Shown here: positions 12,800-23,890 of the stretch, piece by piece | Layout: each line of letters begins with the position of its first letter | Position numbering within the stretch: the stretch's first letter is position 1 | From: Notospermus geniculatus | Taxonomy: Eukaryota > Nemertea > Pilidiophora > Heteronemertea > Lineidae | Direction of reading: 5' to 3' | Assembly: GCA_002633025.1 (NCBI GenBank) | Contig: NMRB01000094.1 | Span: 208,846 to 272,845 of the forward strand | DNA: 64,000 nucleotides | The notes under the pieces: model-generated | What the model was told of the DNA's origin: nothing | What the model saw: only the letters and a program-made list of their open reading frames with translations | Databases searched by the model: none | Program-made: the position numbers and the translations under genes

Positions 12800-13150
12800 G
12801 TCTGGTTGTACCCAACCAATACGTGTGGTCGTTGACCTAAACGGGCGGTTGCGAAAACTCCCTATTGTCTGAGTAGGCCCGAACAATAGATTAAGCGTAG
12901 CCGTTGGCCTAACTGGGCGGTTGCGAAAACTCACTACCGTATTGTCTGAGTAGGCCCGAACAATAGATAGATGTGGTCGTTTAGCTACCCGAGCGGTTGC
13001 GAAAACTCACTATTGTCTGAGTAGGGCAGAACAATAGATAAGCGTAACTGTTGGTCTAAGCGGGCGGTTGTGAAAACTCACTATTGTCTGAGCAGACCCA
13101 AACAATACGTGAGCGTAGTCGTTGGCCTAACTGGGCGGTTGCGGTTTTTG
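12800..13150. repeat. Tandem array, five units of 71-76 bp
   Basis: GCGGTTGCGAAAACTC (or a variant) recurs near 12844, 12917, 12993, 13064 and 13135. Each unit contains a small hairpin, CTATTGT...ACAATAG. The matching array in copy B runs into the N gap at 27265-27407, so its copy number there is unknown. Confidence 0.85.
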
Positions 13151-13957
13151 TACCATGAAAAAGCCAGGCGGTCTGTACTATCCTTCCTTTTCATGGTACA
13201 GAAAGTAAATGCTGACCTCAAACCGGATCGAACCGACTCCGTGAAAAAAAAGGCCTGACTGGTGTACATCCTGTTGTTGTTATTAGGGCATAATGACTTT
13301 CTCAAGGTATAATGACAAAGTAAATGACTTGTCCTACTCGGGGCAGTAGAATATACTCGGTCACTCACTGCATCTATGGTATCTACAGCCTTTGATTCTA
13401 TCTAAAGTAATCAACAGTCATCCATGCGACGAGGCCAAATAGGTTATTGATCCCCGCGGGCTAGGTAGCCGATATCTACACAATGAAAGGGAATGGATGT
13501 ATGAAATTCAGGGAGGCTGTCGGGATAAACGCTGAGGTATCGATCGTGCTTTTCCGGAATGTACAATTGGAGAGAGTCCCCCGGAGCAATGACTGACGGT
13601 GACTTTTGGCATGCTGGACATGTCGGCGCCAGAAGCCTAAATAAGGTCGCTACGCTGGCTCCGTTCCCAGGGCGTACCGATTTTTCGTGTGAAGGACAGT
13701 CAGGGAAAACACCCAAATCGCAGTTGCAAGGTCACAAAGGACTGTCATTGCCGGGGTCCAGCTTCTCCTGTTGGTGATGTTCGGCTTTGCTGACCACACA
13801 GCAGCCTGTTGATACGGTATCTTCGAATAGAAGTCCTGATACTGACGATTTCGGTGTAGGTCTACGTAGTAGTGTTAAGCCCGTGTCACACTGGTCCATG
13901 GACCATTTCATTCTAGTTCGCGGGGATTCGCTCGCCCAAGTCGCCACAGTGTGACCT

Positions 13958-14086
13958 GGGCCGACCGCACAGAAAGTCCGATAGTGCTACCGGCCCCTAT
14001 CGGCAGTTAGGTATAACGCATTTTCCCATTAACTAATCCTTCGGTAGGCACCGAAAGCACTATCGGACTTTCTGTGCGGTCGGCCC
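13958..14086. repeat. MITE with 30-bp terminal inverted repeat (GGGCCGACCGCAC)
   Basis: GGGCCGACCGCACAGAAAGT at the left end is mirrored by ACTTTCTGTGCGGTCGGCCC at the right. The sequence at the equivalent place in copy B (28120-28630) is a different repeat, so this locus is a hot spot. Confidence 0.8.
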
Positions 14087-14210
14087 TGGGCTTTAGCTGA
14101 CAATATTGAGTAGACGGATTTATTTTGCAGCAGGAGGATGCCGTATAGTAGGCTACAGGCCCGGAGATTGCTACACTGTCAAAAGGGAGTCGCTCGCTCT
14201 ACCACACAAA

Positions 14211-14672
14211 TAGCGTGTTCGTTTACTTGCCTGGGCCTCACCTGGGTGAGACCCATCGGCGTTCTTTTTCGTGTGACGTCATGATCTGGGGTCTGTCGGG
14301 CCTGCCCGAACTAATCACCTCGCCGAGGTGATTAGTTGGGGAAGTATCCCAGAATGCCTTTCAACACAATGGCGTCGAACGTGCCGAATCCACCATTTTT
14401 ACCCAAACTGGATATAAATAATGGTTAGCATGCAACTATAGATGCAGATAGGGAGGATAAAATTGCTGCCAGGGCGACTTACATCTTCTGGTCGCCCATG
14501 TCGTCTGCTGGTGTGTCAGTGCCATTGCTTGCCGTCAGTTTGCCTGATCACGTGGTGCAAACTTACACGGGTGAGACCCAACAGCGTTCGTGAATGTGGC
14601 TTTATTGAGCATGCGCGACGGTCGCTCAGAAATTTACTCCGGGGAGGCCCAGGCAAGTAAACGAACACGCTA
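14211..14672. mobile_element. 462-bp TIR element, AAA target duplication, absent from copy B
   Basis: A perfect 27-bp terminal inverted repeat starts TAGCGTGTTCGTTTACTTGC and ends GCAAGTAAACGAACACGCTA. Copy B at 28760 reads CCACACAAAGAGTACG, an intact empty site; copy A reads CCACACAAA + element + AAAGAGTACG, giving a 3-bp AAA duplication. No transposase ORF; non-autonomous. Confidence 0.88.
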
Positions 14673-14679
14673 AAAGAGT

Positions 14680-14752
14680 ACGTCCTGCTTGGGATCGAAC
14701 CCGGAACCTCAGCGGTGACAGACGCGGATGTTACCACTGCACCACTCTGAAA
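14680..14752 (-). repeat. tRNA-like SINE head (minus strand), copy A
   Basis: On the minus strand, A box TGGTGCAGTGG (14744-14734) and B box GGGTTCGATCC (near 14702-14692) are correctly ordered with a GTC-like anticodon loop. Stems pair imperfectly. The same element is at 28762-28838. More likely a tRNA-derived SINE or pseudogene than a tRNA gene. Confidence 0.55.
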
Positions 14753-17073
14753 TTGGTCTTAAGAAAAATACCCTGGCCTTGACTTTGGTCCTCAACTTTC
14801 TATTACATTGTATAAAGATGATTAAAATGTTAATATTTTCCGTTTGATTGTACGAATGATTGACAGATTAATGAAGAAGGCATTCCATATTACTACCACT
14901 ACAGTTATTGTATCTTATTAAGTTTCTGATCGCAGCATTTTATTGAAAAGTTCGTTGAGGTTATCACCCTATCGTGCAAGTTACCAAGCGTGTCTTATAC
15001 AGAATTGATTGAAATACTTGAGGCTAAACACTGGCAGTAATATTGTTCTGAGGAATTTGTACTTAGTTGGCCGTCGGTCCATCGATATCATATAACAGTG
15101 ACAATTTAATATGAAAACCTGGAAACGAGGTTAGCGATGCATATCACAGCGACACCTGGTCGATATCGCTGCAACCACGTTACCATAGCGACGCATCAGC
15201 AATTCGCAGCCTACTGGTTGGTATGTCGCTTGCAAGTAGCCTTGTGAAGTAGTTATGGCAACCCCGTTGGTGTAGGTGTTGGTGATGCCAGATGGCTCTG
15301 TATGTAAAGTTTTACGAAATGACTATTTTCATGCATTTCGTCATGGTTTTTATCTGTTTTAGTAAAGATGTGCGCTATTAGTCAAATCCATTTCACAATG
15401 ACATTGTAAATTACCTGTCTTCATGAACTCTTCCACTGGCAAAGCCAATTTTGTCGAAAACGATCATACGTAATACTAGTAACAAAAGCCTGAAACGCAC
15501 CTGAAACCCATCACATAGGTTTTCATTGGAAAGCTCTCGTTGAGTACTTTCCAATGAATACCGATGTCACAGGGTTCTGTTTTTTTGGTACATGTAGGGT
15601 TCTGTGAGATTTTAGGATTTTGGTACATTAGGTTCAGTAATGTCAATAAAATTGTCATTGGTACATTTAGTCATTTGGTAGACACATTTTCATACACCCC
15701 GTGTGTGATTTCATAAAGTCGTTAGTAGCCTAATGTAAATGACGATAGGATTCAAAGTTAGTACACTGGTATAACTGTAACCATGGCGACATAATTCATA
15801 ATTGCTGTCTCAGCAAATATTTTCTTTTGCTACAGGTAAAGTGGCCTAATTGCATTATTCACTGTTACACCAGTGCGGCTTGTCCGTCAATATAGCCAAT
15901 GCATTGTACGTAATACACCAAACTTGCATGTAAGGTCACACAACACTAGGATTGCCGGGGTCCAGCTTCTCCTGTTTAGTAGGGAGGCTAAGCAGAACCA
16001 TCGTTCATTTTGTGATAAAAGCACCAAATTTGGCACACATGTAGGCCTAGATTTCGCCATATCTGGTAGGCGCCATCTTGGATTCCAATATGGCCGCCAG
16101 TTGATGGTCGGCATGACCACACAGCAGGCTGTTGATATCTTCAAATCGAAGTCCTGAAATTGAAGTTTTGATTTAATAATGTGAGAGGAGAAACCAGTCG
16201 CAAAGCCAGGTCTCTTTGACCTTTAACTGCTATCTTTTGTGTACATCAATGCCACAACGTTTTTCTGTCCTCACCGTATCAGAAAATAAACCATTAAGAA
16301 GAGTTTCAGCACCACTCAAATCACCATTGACCAAGATTTATCGCTAAGTTACATTGCAGGTAGCAGAGTAACAAGTTGCCTCTGGCTAACAACGCTTTTT
16401 TTTACCCAATCCGTTTCCATAGAGATATCGAGCTAATAAACTTAAAGACCATTGACGGCAAATCGAAGAAGTCATTTAGTTTAGCACGCCACGGGATGCA
16501 ATAAGCAATCAACATTCAAATAAGGGAATTTCACTAATTCACATCATGCCGATACCCAATCAAATGAATACACGGAGTGGAAGTGGTCGATGCAATCGTT
16601 AAGTCGACAGAAATCGCCTTACTTTAAAAAAAGATCTTAATAGATCAGTTTATTCAGATGCTGCAAGGCAGACTGAGGGACAATGGTAGGAATTATTTAT
16701 TTTTGCACAGCCGGTGAATACAAAAAATTATTAATACAAGAGTCTGAGCGATCGTTCCAGCGTTAATGCTACTCGCTTGTCTCCAATAGACAAAATCCAA
16801 CTCAAGGAGTCATACTTTATACCCTTGCAATCACCATCACCAAACGAAGCCGTGTAAGCCCCAGCCTTATCAGAGCTAATTCAGCTATTGTAGGCCTACT
16901 GTTGAAAAAGTGAGTTGCTGGATACCGTCTCCAGCAGACTTCTCCACATCCTGAGAACATAAGGGGTTCTTAGCGCTCGATCCCTTCGTCACCGCAAACA
17001 ACTGAAGAAGGGAGCGAGCGGTAAGAACCCTGATGTTCTCCGGATGCTTCTCCACCTGTAGTACGTTTTTCAG

Positions 17074-17363
17074 ACGTCTGGATCGTCTCCAAATTTTCAT
17101 CTTTGGTGCATCTAAGGAGGATGCATGACGTTACGATTTTTTTAAAATTTGACCTACTTTTCAAGGCCACAGAGATCAAAGTTCAAAATTTGGTGGCATG
17201 TTTCGTGGCTATTTGACCCAATATCTTCTAACTTGGTGTAAGCAGGTGTCTTGGTACCCTCTGTAGCTGGAACTCAAGGCGTGCCCAGGAACATTTCGAT
17301 TTAACATTTGTCATTTGTTCTTCTGGTACCAGGTGAGCACATGGTCATGGACCATTTCATCAG
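17074..17363. mobile_element. 290-bp insertion absent from copy B
   Basis: Copy A reads CGTTTTTCAG + insert + TCCTTGG; copy B at about 31176 reads CGTTTTTCAGTCCTTGG. A TCAG repeat at the edges fits a 4-bp target duplication. The right end (GGTGAGCACATGGTC) matches 5333 and, inverted, 41236. Confidence 0.75.
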
Positions 17364-18041
17364 TCCTTGGAAACACTGTTGAAAGTCCCTTTATTTGTGT
17401 CTAGGCTGGCGACTGGTGTGCATAATTTTTTGGTAGTATGCAGTGGACGACGTGTTTATGGATTATGTGGTTTTCTCTCCAATAGCACCAATCTCGACTC
17501 TACATCTATGTGGAGTGGACTTAGTCCTCACATTGTCCTTCTACATGTTCATTAGAGGGTCGCACCTGCTTCAAGTCATCTACATCATCGGATTGTCCAA
17601 AATCTGCGTCCATTGGACATGCAAATTGGGTCAAAGGTCATGTATTTGTTATCTTTGTGGAAATTTCCCATCGTATCCAAGGGAACTCACACGAACATTG
17701 TATGGACTCGAATCCATCAATCATTGCAAATCAGCCCGCAACGATCTGCTAATTAAGAAGCAATTAATTAGCTCAGCATTATTGACCGAATTCCGATATC
17801 AGTTTAATTGTGCATGCAAGTGCATGTGACTGGGTGATTTTAGAATATTTTTGGGTGTTTTCTCGCTGTGGCAATGGTATGTATGCAGTTCGTTCCTAAA
17901 AGCCACCTTCACATCTACAGAATCTGCTGCACGAACGTTTCTAAGTCCTACGCTGAGAACATAAGCTTCTTCTGTTGAAACTAAATAAAAACTGGTTCCC
18001 GTCCTCACCAGTAGGAACAAATATTGAGATCGGTGGCGCAT

Positions 18042-18193
18042 GTCGTCCATAATCACGTAATCAGCCGAAAAGCAGCCGATAAAACACGCTGATTGGTCAA
18101 TCTCGTTCCAACAGAAGAGCAATCAATGCCTTTCAACCAATCAAAGCGTTTTTCATCGGCTGCATTTCGGACGATCACGTGATTATGGACGAC
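18042..18193. repeat. Palindromic MITE GTCGTCCATAATCACGT, copy A
   Basis: GTCGTCCATAATCACGTAAT is mirrored by ATCACGTGATTATGGACGAC about 130 bases later, with matching inner arms (AGCAGCCGATAAAACACGC against GCGTTTTTCATCGGCTGC). Allelic copy at 32110-32263. Confidence 0.8.
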
Positions 18194-18283
18194 CAATCCT
18201 AGTATTTAATCCTACAATGAGAAGTATCTACTGCAGCGTCACCTGTCGTTAGGGATATAGCTAGTTACAGGGACTGATCAAAG

Positions 18284-18485
18284 GGTAAGTGGTAAAATGG
18301 ATACAGATAGAGTCCAACATTGCCGAATGGGAACTCCTAACCCTAACCCCCTAATCCTAACCCTAACCCTAACCCTAATCCTAACTAACCCTTACCCTAA
18401 CCCCAACCCTAACCCTAACCCCAACCCTAATCCTAACCCCAATCCTAACTTTTGGACTCTATCTGTATCCATTCTACCATTCTCC
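18284..18485. mobile_element. Telomere-repeat-bearing MITE with 10-bp target duplication
   Basis: The left end (GGATACAGATAGAGTCCAA) is mirrored at the right (TTGGACTCTATCTGTATCC) in an imperfect inverted repeat of about 34 bp. Between them, 18335-18449 is a degenerate CCCTAA array. Flanks are CTGATCAAAG on both sides (18274-18283, 18486-18495). Copy B near 32340 carries a single CTGATCAAAG and no insert. So the telomere-like tract moved in as cargo of a transposon, not by telomere fusion. Confidence 0.88.
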
Positions 18486-18809
18486 CTGATCAAAGGTCCG
18501 CAATAAAACATGGAAGCACTTGGCGAGCTTTTTTAGACTGGGGTCCCGATAGGACGCAAAGTTTTTCTAACAGGTGGAAGGACAGAATGAGGAGGATCTC
18601 TAGACCTTTCCAAGAAAGATGGCGGTCAAACAGTTCTAACCATATGACGTCAGAAGCCTATACTATTCAATGGCCGCTGGCACGCTGAGCTGGTCAAACG
18701 GGTCTTGGGCACAAAAGTTACGGTAAAATAATTGCCTGGGAGGATGCGTTTGGTAGTGTTATATCATGCTTGGACAATAAATAGGCACAACGTAATGTGG
18801 GAGAAATAA

Positions 18810-19265
18810 GTTGCGCTTCCACTACAAAAAAAGCCGGTATTTGTCCGCTCTTATTTTGCTTCCATTACAGAATAGCCGTGTTTAATAAGTCCGGTTCTAT
18901 TAAGTGCGGATCTAGTTAGTTCGAGTTGCGCTTCCACTACAAAAAAGCCGGTATTTGTCCGCTCTTATTCTGCTTCCATTACAGAATTGCCGGGTTTAGA
19001 AAGTCCGGTTCTATTAAGTGCGGATCTATTTAGTTCGGATGGCATAGCCGATCATACTCCGAATCTAGATGCGGATAAATTTTGTAGTGGAATGGCAATA
19101 ACACCGGATCTATTTGTAGTATTATGCTCGGCTACAGGTGGCTCCACTGTGCATGACCTATCCAAACTAAATAGATCCGCACTTAATAGAACCGGACTTA
19201 TTAAACCCGGCAATTCTGTAATGGAAGCAGAACAAGAGCGGCTTTTTTTGTAGTGGAAGCGCAAC
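18810..19265. mobile_element. 456-bp element, long TIR GTTGCGCTTCCACTAC, absent from copy B
   Basis: GTTGCGCTTCCACTACAAAA and its mirror close the element. The arms stay complementary for about 100 bases (GCTTCCATTACAGAAT...ATTCTGTAATGGAAGC), and the left end is repeated internally near 18925. Copy B reads straight across (GGGAGAACTAGTACGCC near 32880). No ORF with transposase features. Confidence 0.82.
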
Positions 19266-19712
19266 TATAGTGGGCCACCATCTTTTTTGGAAAGGTCTGT
19301 AACTTTTGGTAGTTGACATTTTGCCACAACATCGCCGACAGCAGGTCTCATAACATTGGAAATCATTGTGCCCTGTGTCATGTCAGTCTGACCGCACCCA
19401 TTGTGGGCCCCAAGCGACATATTTAGCCCAGTGGGTAATATGAAACCGATTCGATTGTGGTTTATTATCCACGTATCGATCCATAACCCGTCACTTTCAA
19501 GATGATATGCAAATACTACTATCACACTTCGTAGGTTGCATGATGTGGGTGCTGGTTATCCCATTGTTAACCCATCTCGCGGGCCTATAGCATGTATAGG
19601 CCTACCGTTTGAGTTGTAAACAATGCAGGATGACCTTTACCCTTAATCTGCATATGAAGAGAGCAGATATGAGGACAGCCGTTTCCCGACACTCTCAAAC
19701 CTTCTCTCTTGG

Positions 19713-19964
19713 TGGTTTTCACGCTGGTGATTCAAACACAAAATTAATTTATTCGTACGCGAAGTCGTTGATGCATAACTAATGGTGCTTGTCGTATCGC
19801 AGTTCATCTGGTAAATGGAAGGGGTGACGGGTGATTACAAAATAAGCTGTCACCCCTTCTATTTGCCGAAACAACTGCAAAAATAGTCAACACGATTAGT
19901 TATGCATGAGTAAAATCGCGTACGAAAAAAAGATTTTTAGGTTTGAATCACCAGCGTGGTTTTA
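19713..19964. repeat. Palindromic MITE CACGCTGGTGATTCAAAC, copy A
   Basis: CACGCTGGTGATTCAAAC is mirrored by GTTTGAATCACCAGCGTG. Inner arms around GGGGTGAC...GTCACCCC also pair. The copy-B allele (33336-33553) lacks about 30 bases of the right arm. Confidence 0.75.
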
Positions 19965-20269
19965 CATGGTCAAGAAATTGATCGAATGAATTGTATCAAT
20001 ATTTCTGCTCTATTCAGACAAGAAAAGTGCAGGTGCAATATTGCATAATTTTTTAAAATCTTCAATAATATAAATTACCCCAGGGCATTGAAGAACATAA
20101 ATCTATTTTACATGCACACGTGCAATATTTCATGCAATATGTAGTTGCAAAAATCTGCACGCAGGAAATTGCTGGATAAACTTGCTCGTGTAAAACCATG
20201 TTTGTCGGAGAGATAGGAAGCAAGCAGCTCAGTCCCCAGTCAATAAAATCAATATAATGCAGTACTAAG

Positions 20270-20270
20270 N
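20270..20270. other. Single N at point where copies A and B diverge
   Basis: Copies A and B match up to ATGCAGTACTAAG; A then has the N and about 490 bases unlike B, and the copies re-align at GTACATGTAATAAAAGC (about 20768 and 33998). The N therefore looks like an assembly join. Confidence 0.8.
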
Positions 20271-21258
20271 ATACCCGCAACAATAGGCCTACTACTGAAT
20301 TCATGTGGCCCTATGAATAATGAGGTTCTGTTTACCAACACATTAAACGGACCAACCCACAAATTCAATAGCCATTGTATCATTGGGAACACACGGCCTT
20401 CAAGTGCTTCAGGGACTATGTCAAAGGTGTTTTAAGCATGGGCCAAATTATCTCAATAAAAGTGGCCAAAAAACACATTATTTGTTAGAATTTTTAGAAA
20501 ACGAAATCATATTTGGAATGCCCTTTGGAAGAGCAACAAGGTCATATCAATTTTTTCAGCGAAATACTTAAAATAAGAAAGTAGGGAAAAACACAACTTT
20601 GCAAAATTGCTTCCATCAAAATCAAGATGTGGTAGATTTTTTCACTTGTGGCATTCTTGAATAGCTGAGACGATATGCTATCATCCATATCAGGTAGACA
20701 TTTCAACCTTGATTAGTTTTTGAGAAATTCAGAAAAAACTGATGTCCATTTATTTTTTGGGATGAGTGTACATGTAATAAAAGCAAATTGCGTGGTACTC
20801 ATTAGAGAACGATTTTCAAATAATGGTTTGTCTGTCGGCCAAAAATTAGTCACTGCGTGTTGCGTCCACGTTCTATTGATTGACTATACATGTCCTCACA
20901 GAACCGCACCCATATCATAACCATTGGCTATCAGGTAATACGAAACTCGAGCGTATGTCATCGTTGATTAATAGGACGAGACTGGGATAGAGTTCTAAAG
21001 CTCCCATTGTACAGGTGCTTGGTTTTCGTGCACACGCTTGCAGGGAGGTGTAGTGCGGACAAATCTGCAAATGGTGTCCAATGTAAACCATTTATTCATG
21101 ATAAAGCAGGGTGCCTGTAACTGGTGTTCATAAAACTTAGCAAGTGCTTTTACTTAAGATTTGCACAACAATGAACGACAATGTAAATGTACTGCCAAAC
21201 TTGAAGTAAAGGCAATATTTGCTATTTTTATGAATATCAGCCCATATGTGCGTAGTAC

Positions 21259-21376
21259 GTGTGCGTAGTCCGTTTACGGAGGGGCGCATTCATTTTTCCA
21301 AATCTCAATACCGAATCCATCGACCTAGAAGCATATAAAGCAGTGGCTGCTCAATTCAAAAAACGGACTACGCACA
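21259..21376. repeat. Palindromic MITE GTGCGTAGTCCGTT, copy A
   Basis: GTGCGTAGTCCGTTTACGG near 21262 is mirrored by AAACGGACTACGCAC near 21360. It contains CATATAAAGCAG, a TATA-like word about 660 bp upstream of exon 1, too far to call a promoter. Allelic copy near 35370-35490. Confidence 0.6.
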
Positions 21377-21432
21377 GGCAAAATGCATACATTGTAACCT
21401 GCTTTATCCTGCCATTATACGGACACGCCGGT

Positions 21433-21598
21433 GTGAAAGGAATCCAAGTCCCCCTGGAATCAAAGTCCGGTCTTATTGTTCAGCGAGGGATTAGAATATA
21501 TGGCTAGAGAGACCATGACCATTCGAATATAACCTCACAATAGCGGGCTATTGTTTGGCGGATCTTCATTCCCAGGACTCTGATTCCTCTCACACCTG
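21433..21598. mobile_element. Insertion GTGAAAGGAATCC...GATTCCTCTCAC, absent from copy B
   Basis: It splits a palindromic MITE whose intact form is in copy B at about 35535-35650 (GCCGGTCAGCAAAGG). The ends are inverted (GTGAAAGGAATC / GATTCCTCTCAC). Similar sequence lies at the edges of the large duplication (11881-12010 and 25640-25780). Confidence 0.7.
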
Positions 21599-21837
21599 TC
21601 AGCAAAGGCTTCACAAAGGGTTCACGACCGTGAAGCCATTGTTGACCGGTGTGTCCGTATACTGTGTAATACATGTAGCTCTTATCGCAGCCTGCATTAC
21701 GCAATGTAATAAAAGTAAGATAAAATTTGTGTTTTTTTAAGTTTTCGCCGATGCCTTTTATTTGGTAACACTCATTCTCTGCAACCGGTGACCGTTCAAC
21801 AACTGCGTGTGACATCATCGTGAGCGCCAACTCCTTG

Positions 21838-22000
21838 TCACACAGCGCCACCGCATCTCGTTTGCATAATTCGTAGGCGCGGCTCGCTGCACATCATCAG
21901 CCGCCACTTGGATTACGTTCGCATCGAGGCTCGGAAGGAGGAAAGCGCGCCGTTGATTCTTGATTGGTAGTTGACGGATACGAAGATTTGTTTTCTCAAC
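21838..22000 (+). promoter_or_regulatory. Candidate promoter and 5' UTR, copy A
   Basis: A GC-richer block directly upstream of the exon 1 ATG, nearly identical to 35818-35970. It holds an inverted CCAAT box (ATTGG at 21963-21967) and no TATA box close to the ATG. Promoter assignment is inference from position and composition. Confidence 0.35.
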
Positions 22001-22052
22001 ATGGAAGCAAGTTGTTTGGCACTTTTGTGTGCAGTTTTGTCTGTCTGTAGTG
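22001..22052 (+). CDS. Signal-peptide exon 1, copy A (probably redundant)
   Basis: ATG followed by 17 codons of a short signal-peptide core (MEASCLALLCAVLSVCS), then a phase-1 G and a consensus donor GTGAGT. Identical to 35971-36022. No copies of exons 2-6 follow before copy B, so unless it splices over 27 kb to 49022 it is an orphan, or a duplicate haplotype. Confidence 0.7.
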
Positions 22053-22743
22053 GTGAGTGAACTTTTCATCCGATTTATACTTGTGTTCCTTTCCCCATAA
22101 TTGAATTCTGTTATGTCTCCATCCATGTATTGTGCATCTGCCGCTGTGACTTGTATAAATCAATAGTTAGAAGTGTGCAATGCGTGTATCCATTGTGGTT
22201 GCCAGCATTTTACTTTTCAGTTAATTTTTTATCAGTGACACACAGAATAGCGAAACCGTGTACAAAATTACACACATTTTAATAATATTTCTGACGTACC
22301 AGAATGCTTTCATTGAAAAGGTAATTTGTAACATGGTAACATAGATGCTATCTCAAACTTTATCCAGGGCCATGAAAATGTTCAGTGCAGCGATTCCTTT
22401 GTGTGAACCAGACGCAAGCTGTTGTCAGTGGTATTTTTTAATGGTACCATGTTATTTTCATATACATGAAATCACGCCTTGCTGTGTAATGAATAATTCG
22501 TGCCAGCATCATTATGTTTTCCACGTATCAAAAGTATTAATAATATTTCGATTCGGTTCGATTCTGGTAGGAAGCAATGTCTTTCACCTTAGAAACCCGA
22601 TTTCTATTTTATATATATATCCTTTGCTTGTATCTCCTTTATTTGTGACCCCTCGCATAACATAAAACTGTTTGGGTTCGGTGATTGTTTGGACTACTCG
22701 CATGCAGGGTACTGATGGACGCCTCGTTTAAACATGGGCCATT

Positions 22744-22895
22744 GAACCATCTTTTTTGAAGATGGGAATTTGACCTAGTGGTTTAAGGCGTGCTGCCCCT
22801 TAGTGCTGGCGATTGATGCCTTATGCGAGGGTCCGTGGGTTCGATTCCGGTAGGAAGCAATATCTTTCACCTTAGAAACCCGATTTCTATTTTAT
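22744..22895 (+). repeat. tRNA-derived SINE, copy A
   Basis: Full-length relative of 5738-5870, with A box TGACCTAGTGG and B box GGGTTCGATTCC and the same tail. A tail-only fragment precedes it at 22556-22616. Allelic copy at 37907-38058. Confidence 0.7.
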
Positions 22896-22976
22896 AATAA
22901 TATTTATTTCTTATAGAGCGAATTCCATAAAATATGTCAATGCGTTGGAGCAGTGCATCGGTGTGACAGGAATCTT

Positions 22977-23046
22977 GGCCCATATTCATCAAACTACTTA
23001 AGTCTAAGTGATGTGACACTTATCTTTTGTTCAACAAAAAAGACAC
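22977..23046. repeat. Half of a GGCCC-ended MITE, copy A
   Basis: GGCCCATATTCATCAAACTA starts a left arm of the CTTAAGTCTAAG subfamily; the right arm is missing. Allelic copy at 38141-38210. Confidence 0.65.
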
Positions 23047-23200
23047 TCTACATGTATAAAAAACATGATCATTCATACATGCAACAGTACTTGCAATAGC
23101 AAAGTACTGTACAAAGGAATTGCATTCCTAGGACTACCTACGACACAGGTGTATATACATGTAAAAGGGAATGGAAGTTAAAATCTATCTAGCATAGGGA

Positions 23201-23282
23201 CTTTTAATGATACACACGTTTGAATCTTTGCTAGATTTTATTTCCGGGTGATATTAAGTTCCTTTTTCTTTTTCGTTATAAG
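23201..23282. other. Micro-inverted segment relative to copy B
   Basis: Reads CTTTTAATGATACAC...TTTTTCGTTATAAG, while copy B at 38481-38573 reads the reverse complement of essentially the same segment, with unchanged flanks on both sides (AGCATAG... and AGTTTTTCG). Short CTT/AAG inverted repeats sit at the breakpoints. Confidence 0.82.
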
Positions 23283-23689
23283 TTTTTCGTTCCGTTTTGA
23301 AACCGTTACATGACTTTGTTTTTGTGAAATTGCCACTGAGAGTATAGCGAAATGTTAATCCGATAGCAAACAAACGAGTTTCACCCTTTCCAGGGGCACA
23401 ACATTCCTTTTTCACCAAGTTCTAAAACACGTTTCCCAGCAACAAGTGCGAAGGCGTTTACCATTGCTTGATGATGTTCCTATTGTCAGTTTACTTTCAT
23501 GAGTAGGATTAAGGCCTGCGGCAGACAATTTGCCAACTCAGGCATTTGTCTAATAGTGCCAACAAACAACTGTGTTGGCGTATAGTGGAGAAGGATAAAA
23601 ACAGGCACCAACGTCATTCTCACCAGTTTGGGCTCTGGGCGCAAAAACAACTGGATATAGGCCTACACATGCAGATGGGGCGGAGTGGT

Positions 23690-23890
23690 TCGCGACTGTG
23701 AAACCCCTTTTAACCGGCGTGTCCGTATACCGTGTAGCTCTATACAATCGCAGCCTCAGGGAGCGATTACATAGAGGTATACGGCGCAGGGACACGACGG
23801 TTAACAAAGGCTTCGCAAAGGGTTCGCGACCGTGAAGCCATTGTTAACCGGCGTGTCCGTATACCGTGTAGCTCTATGTCATCGCAGCCT
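23690..23890. repeat. Compound MITE GGACACGCCGGTTAACAATGG family, copy A
   Basis: Two overlapping inverted arms (GTGTCCGTATACCGTGTAGC and mirror). The cleanest family member is at 42386-42519; other copies are near 21423-21690 and 35530-35650. Allelic copy near 38995-39185. Confidence 0.7.

Noticed and set aside
17443-17829. 128-codon ORF in copy A
   Set aside because: The matching copy B region (31589-31897) has lost part of the frame to MITE insertions and changes; no domain recognised.
18335-18449. Chromosome end or telomere fusion
   Set aside because: The CCCTAA tract is degenerate, lies within inverted repeats with a target duplication, and is missing from the sister copy.
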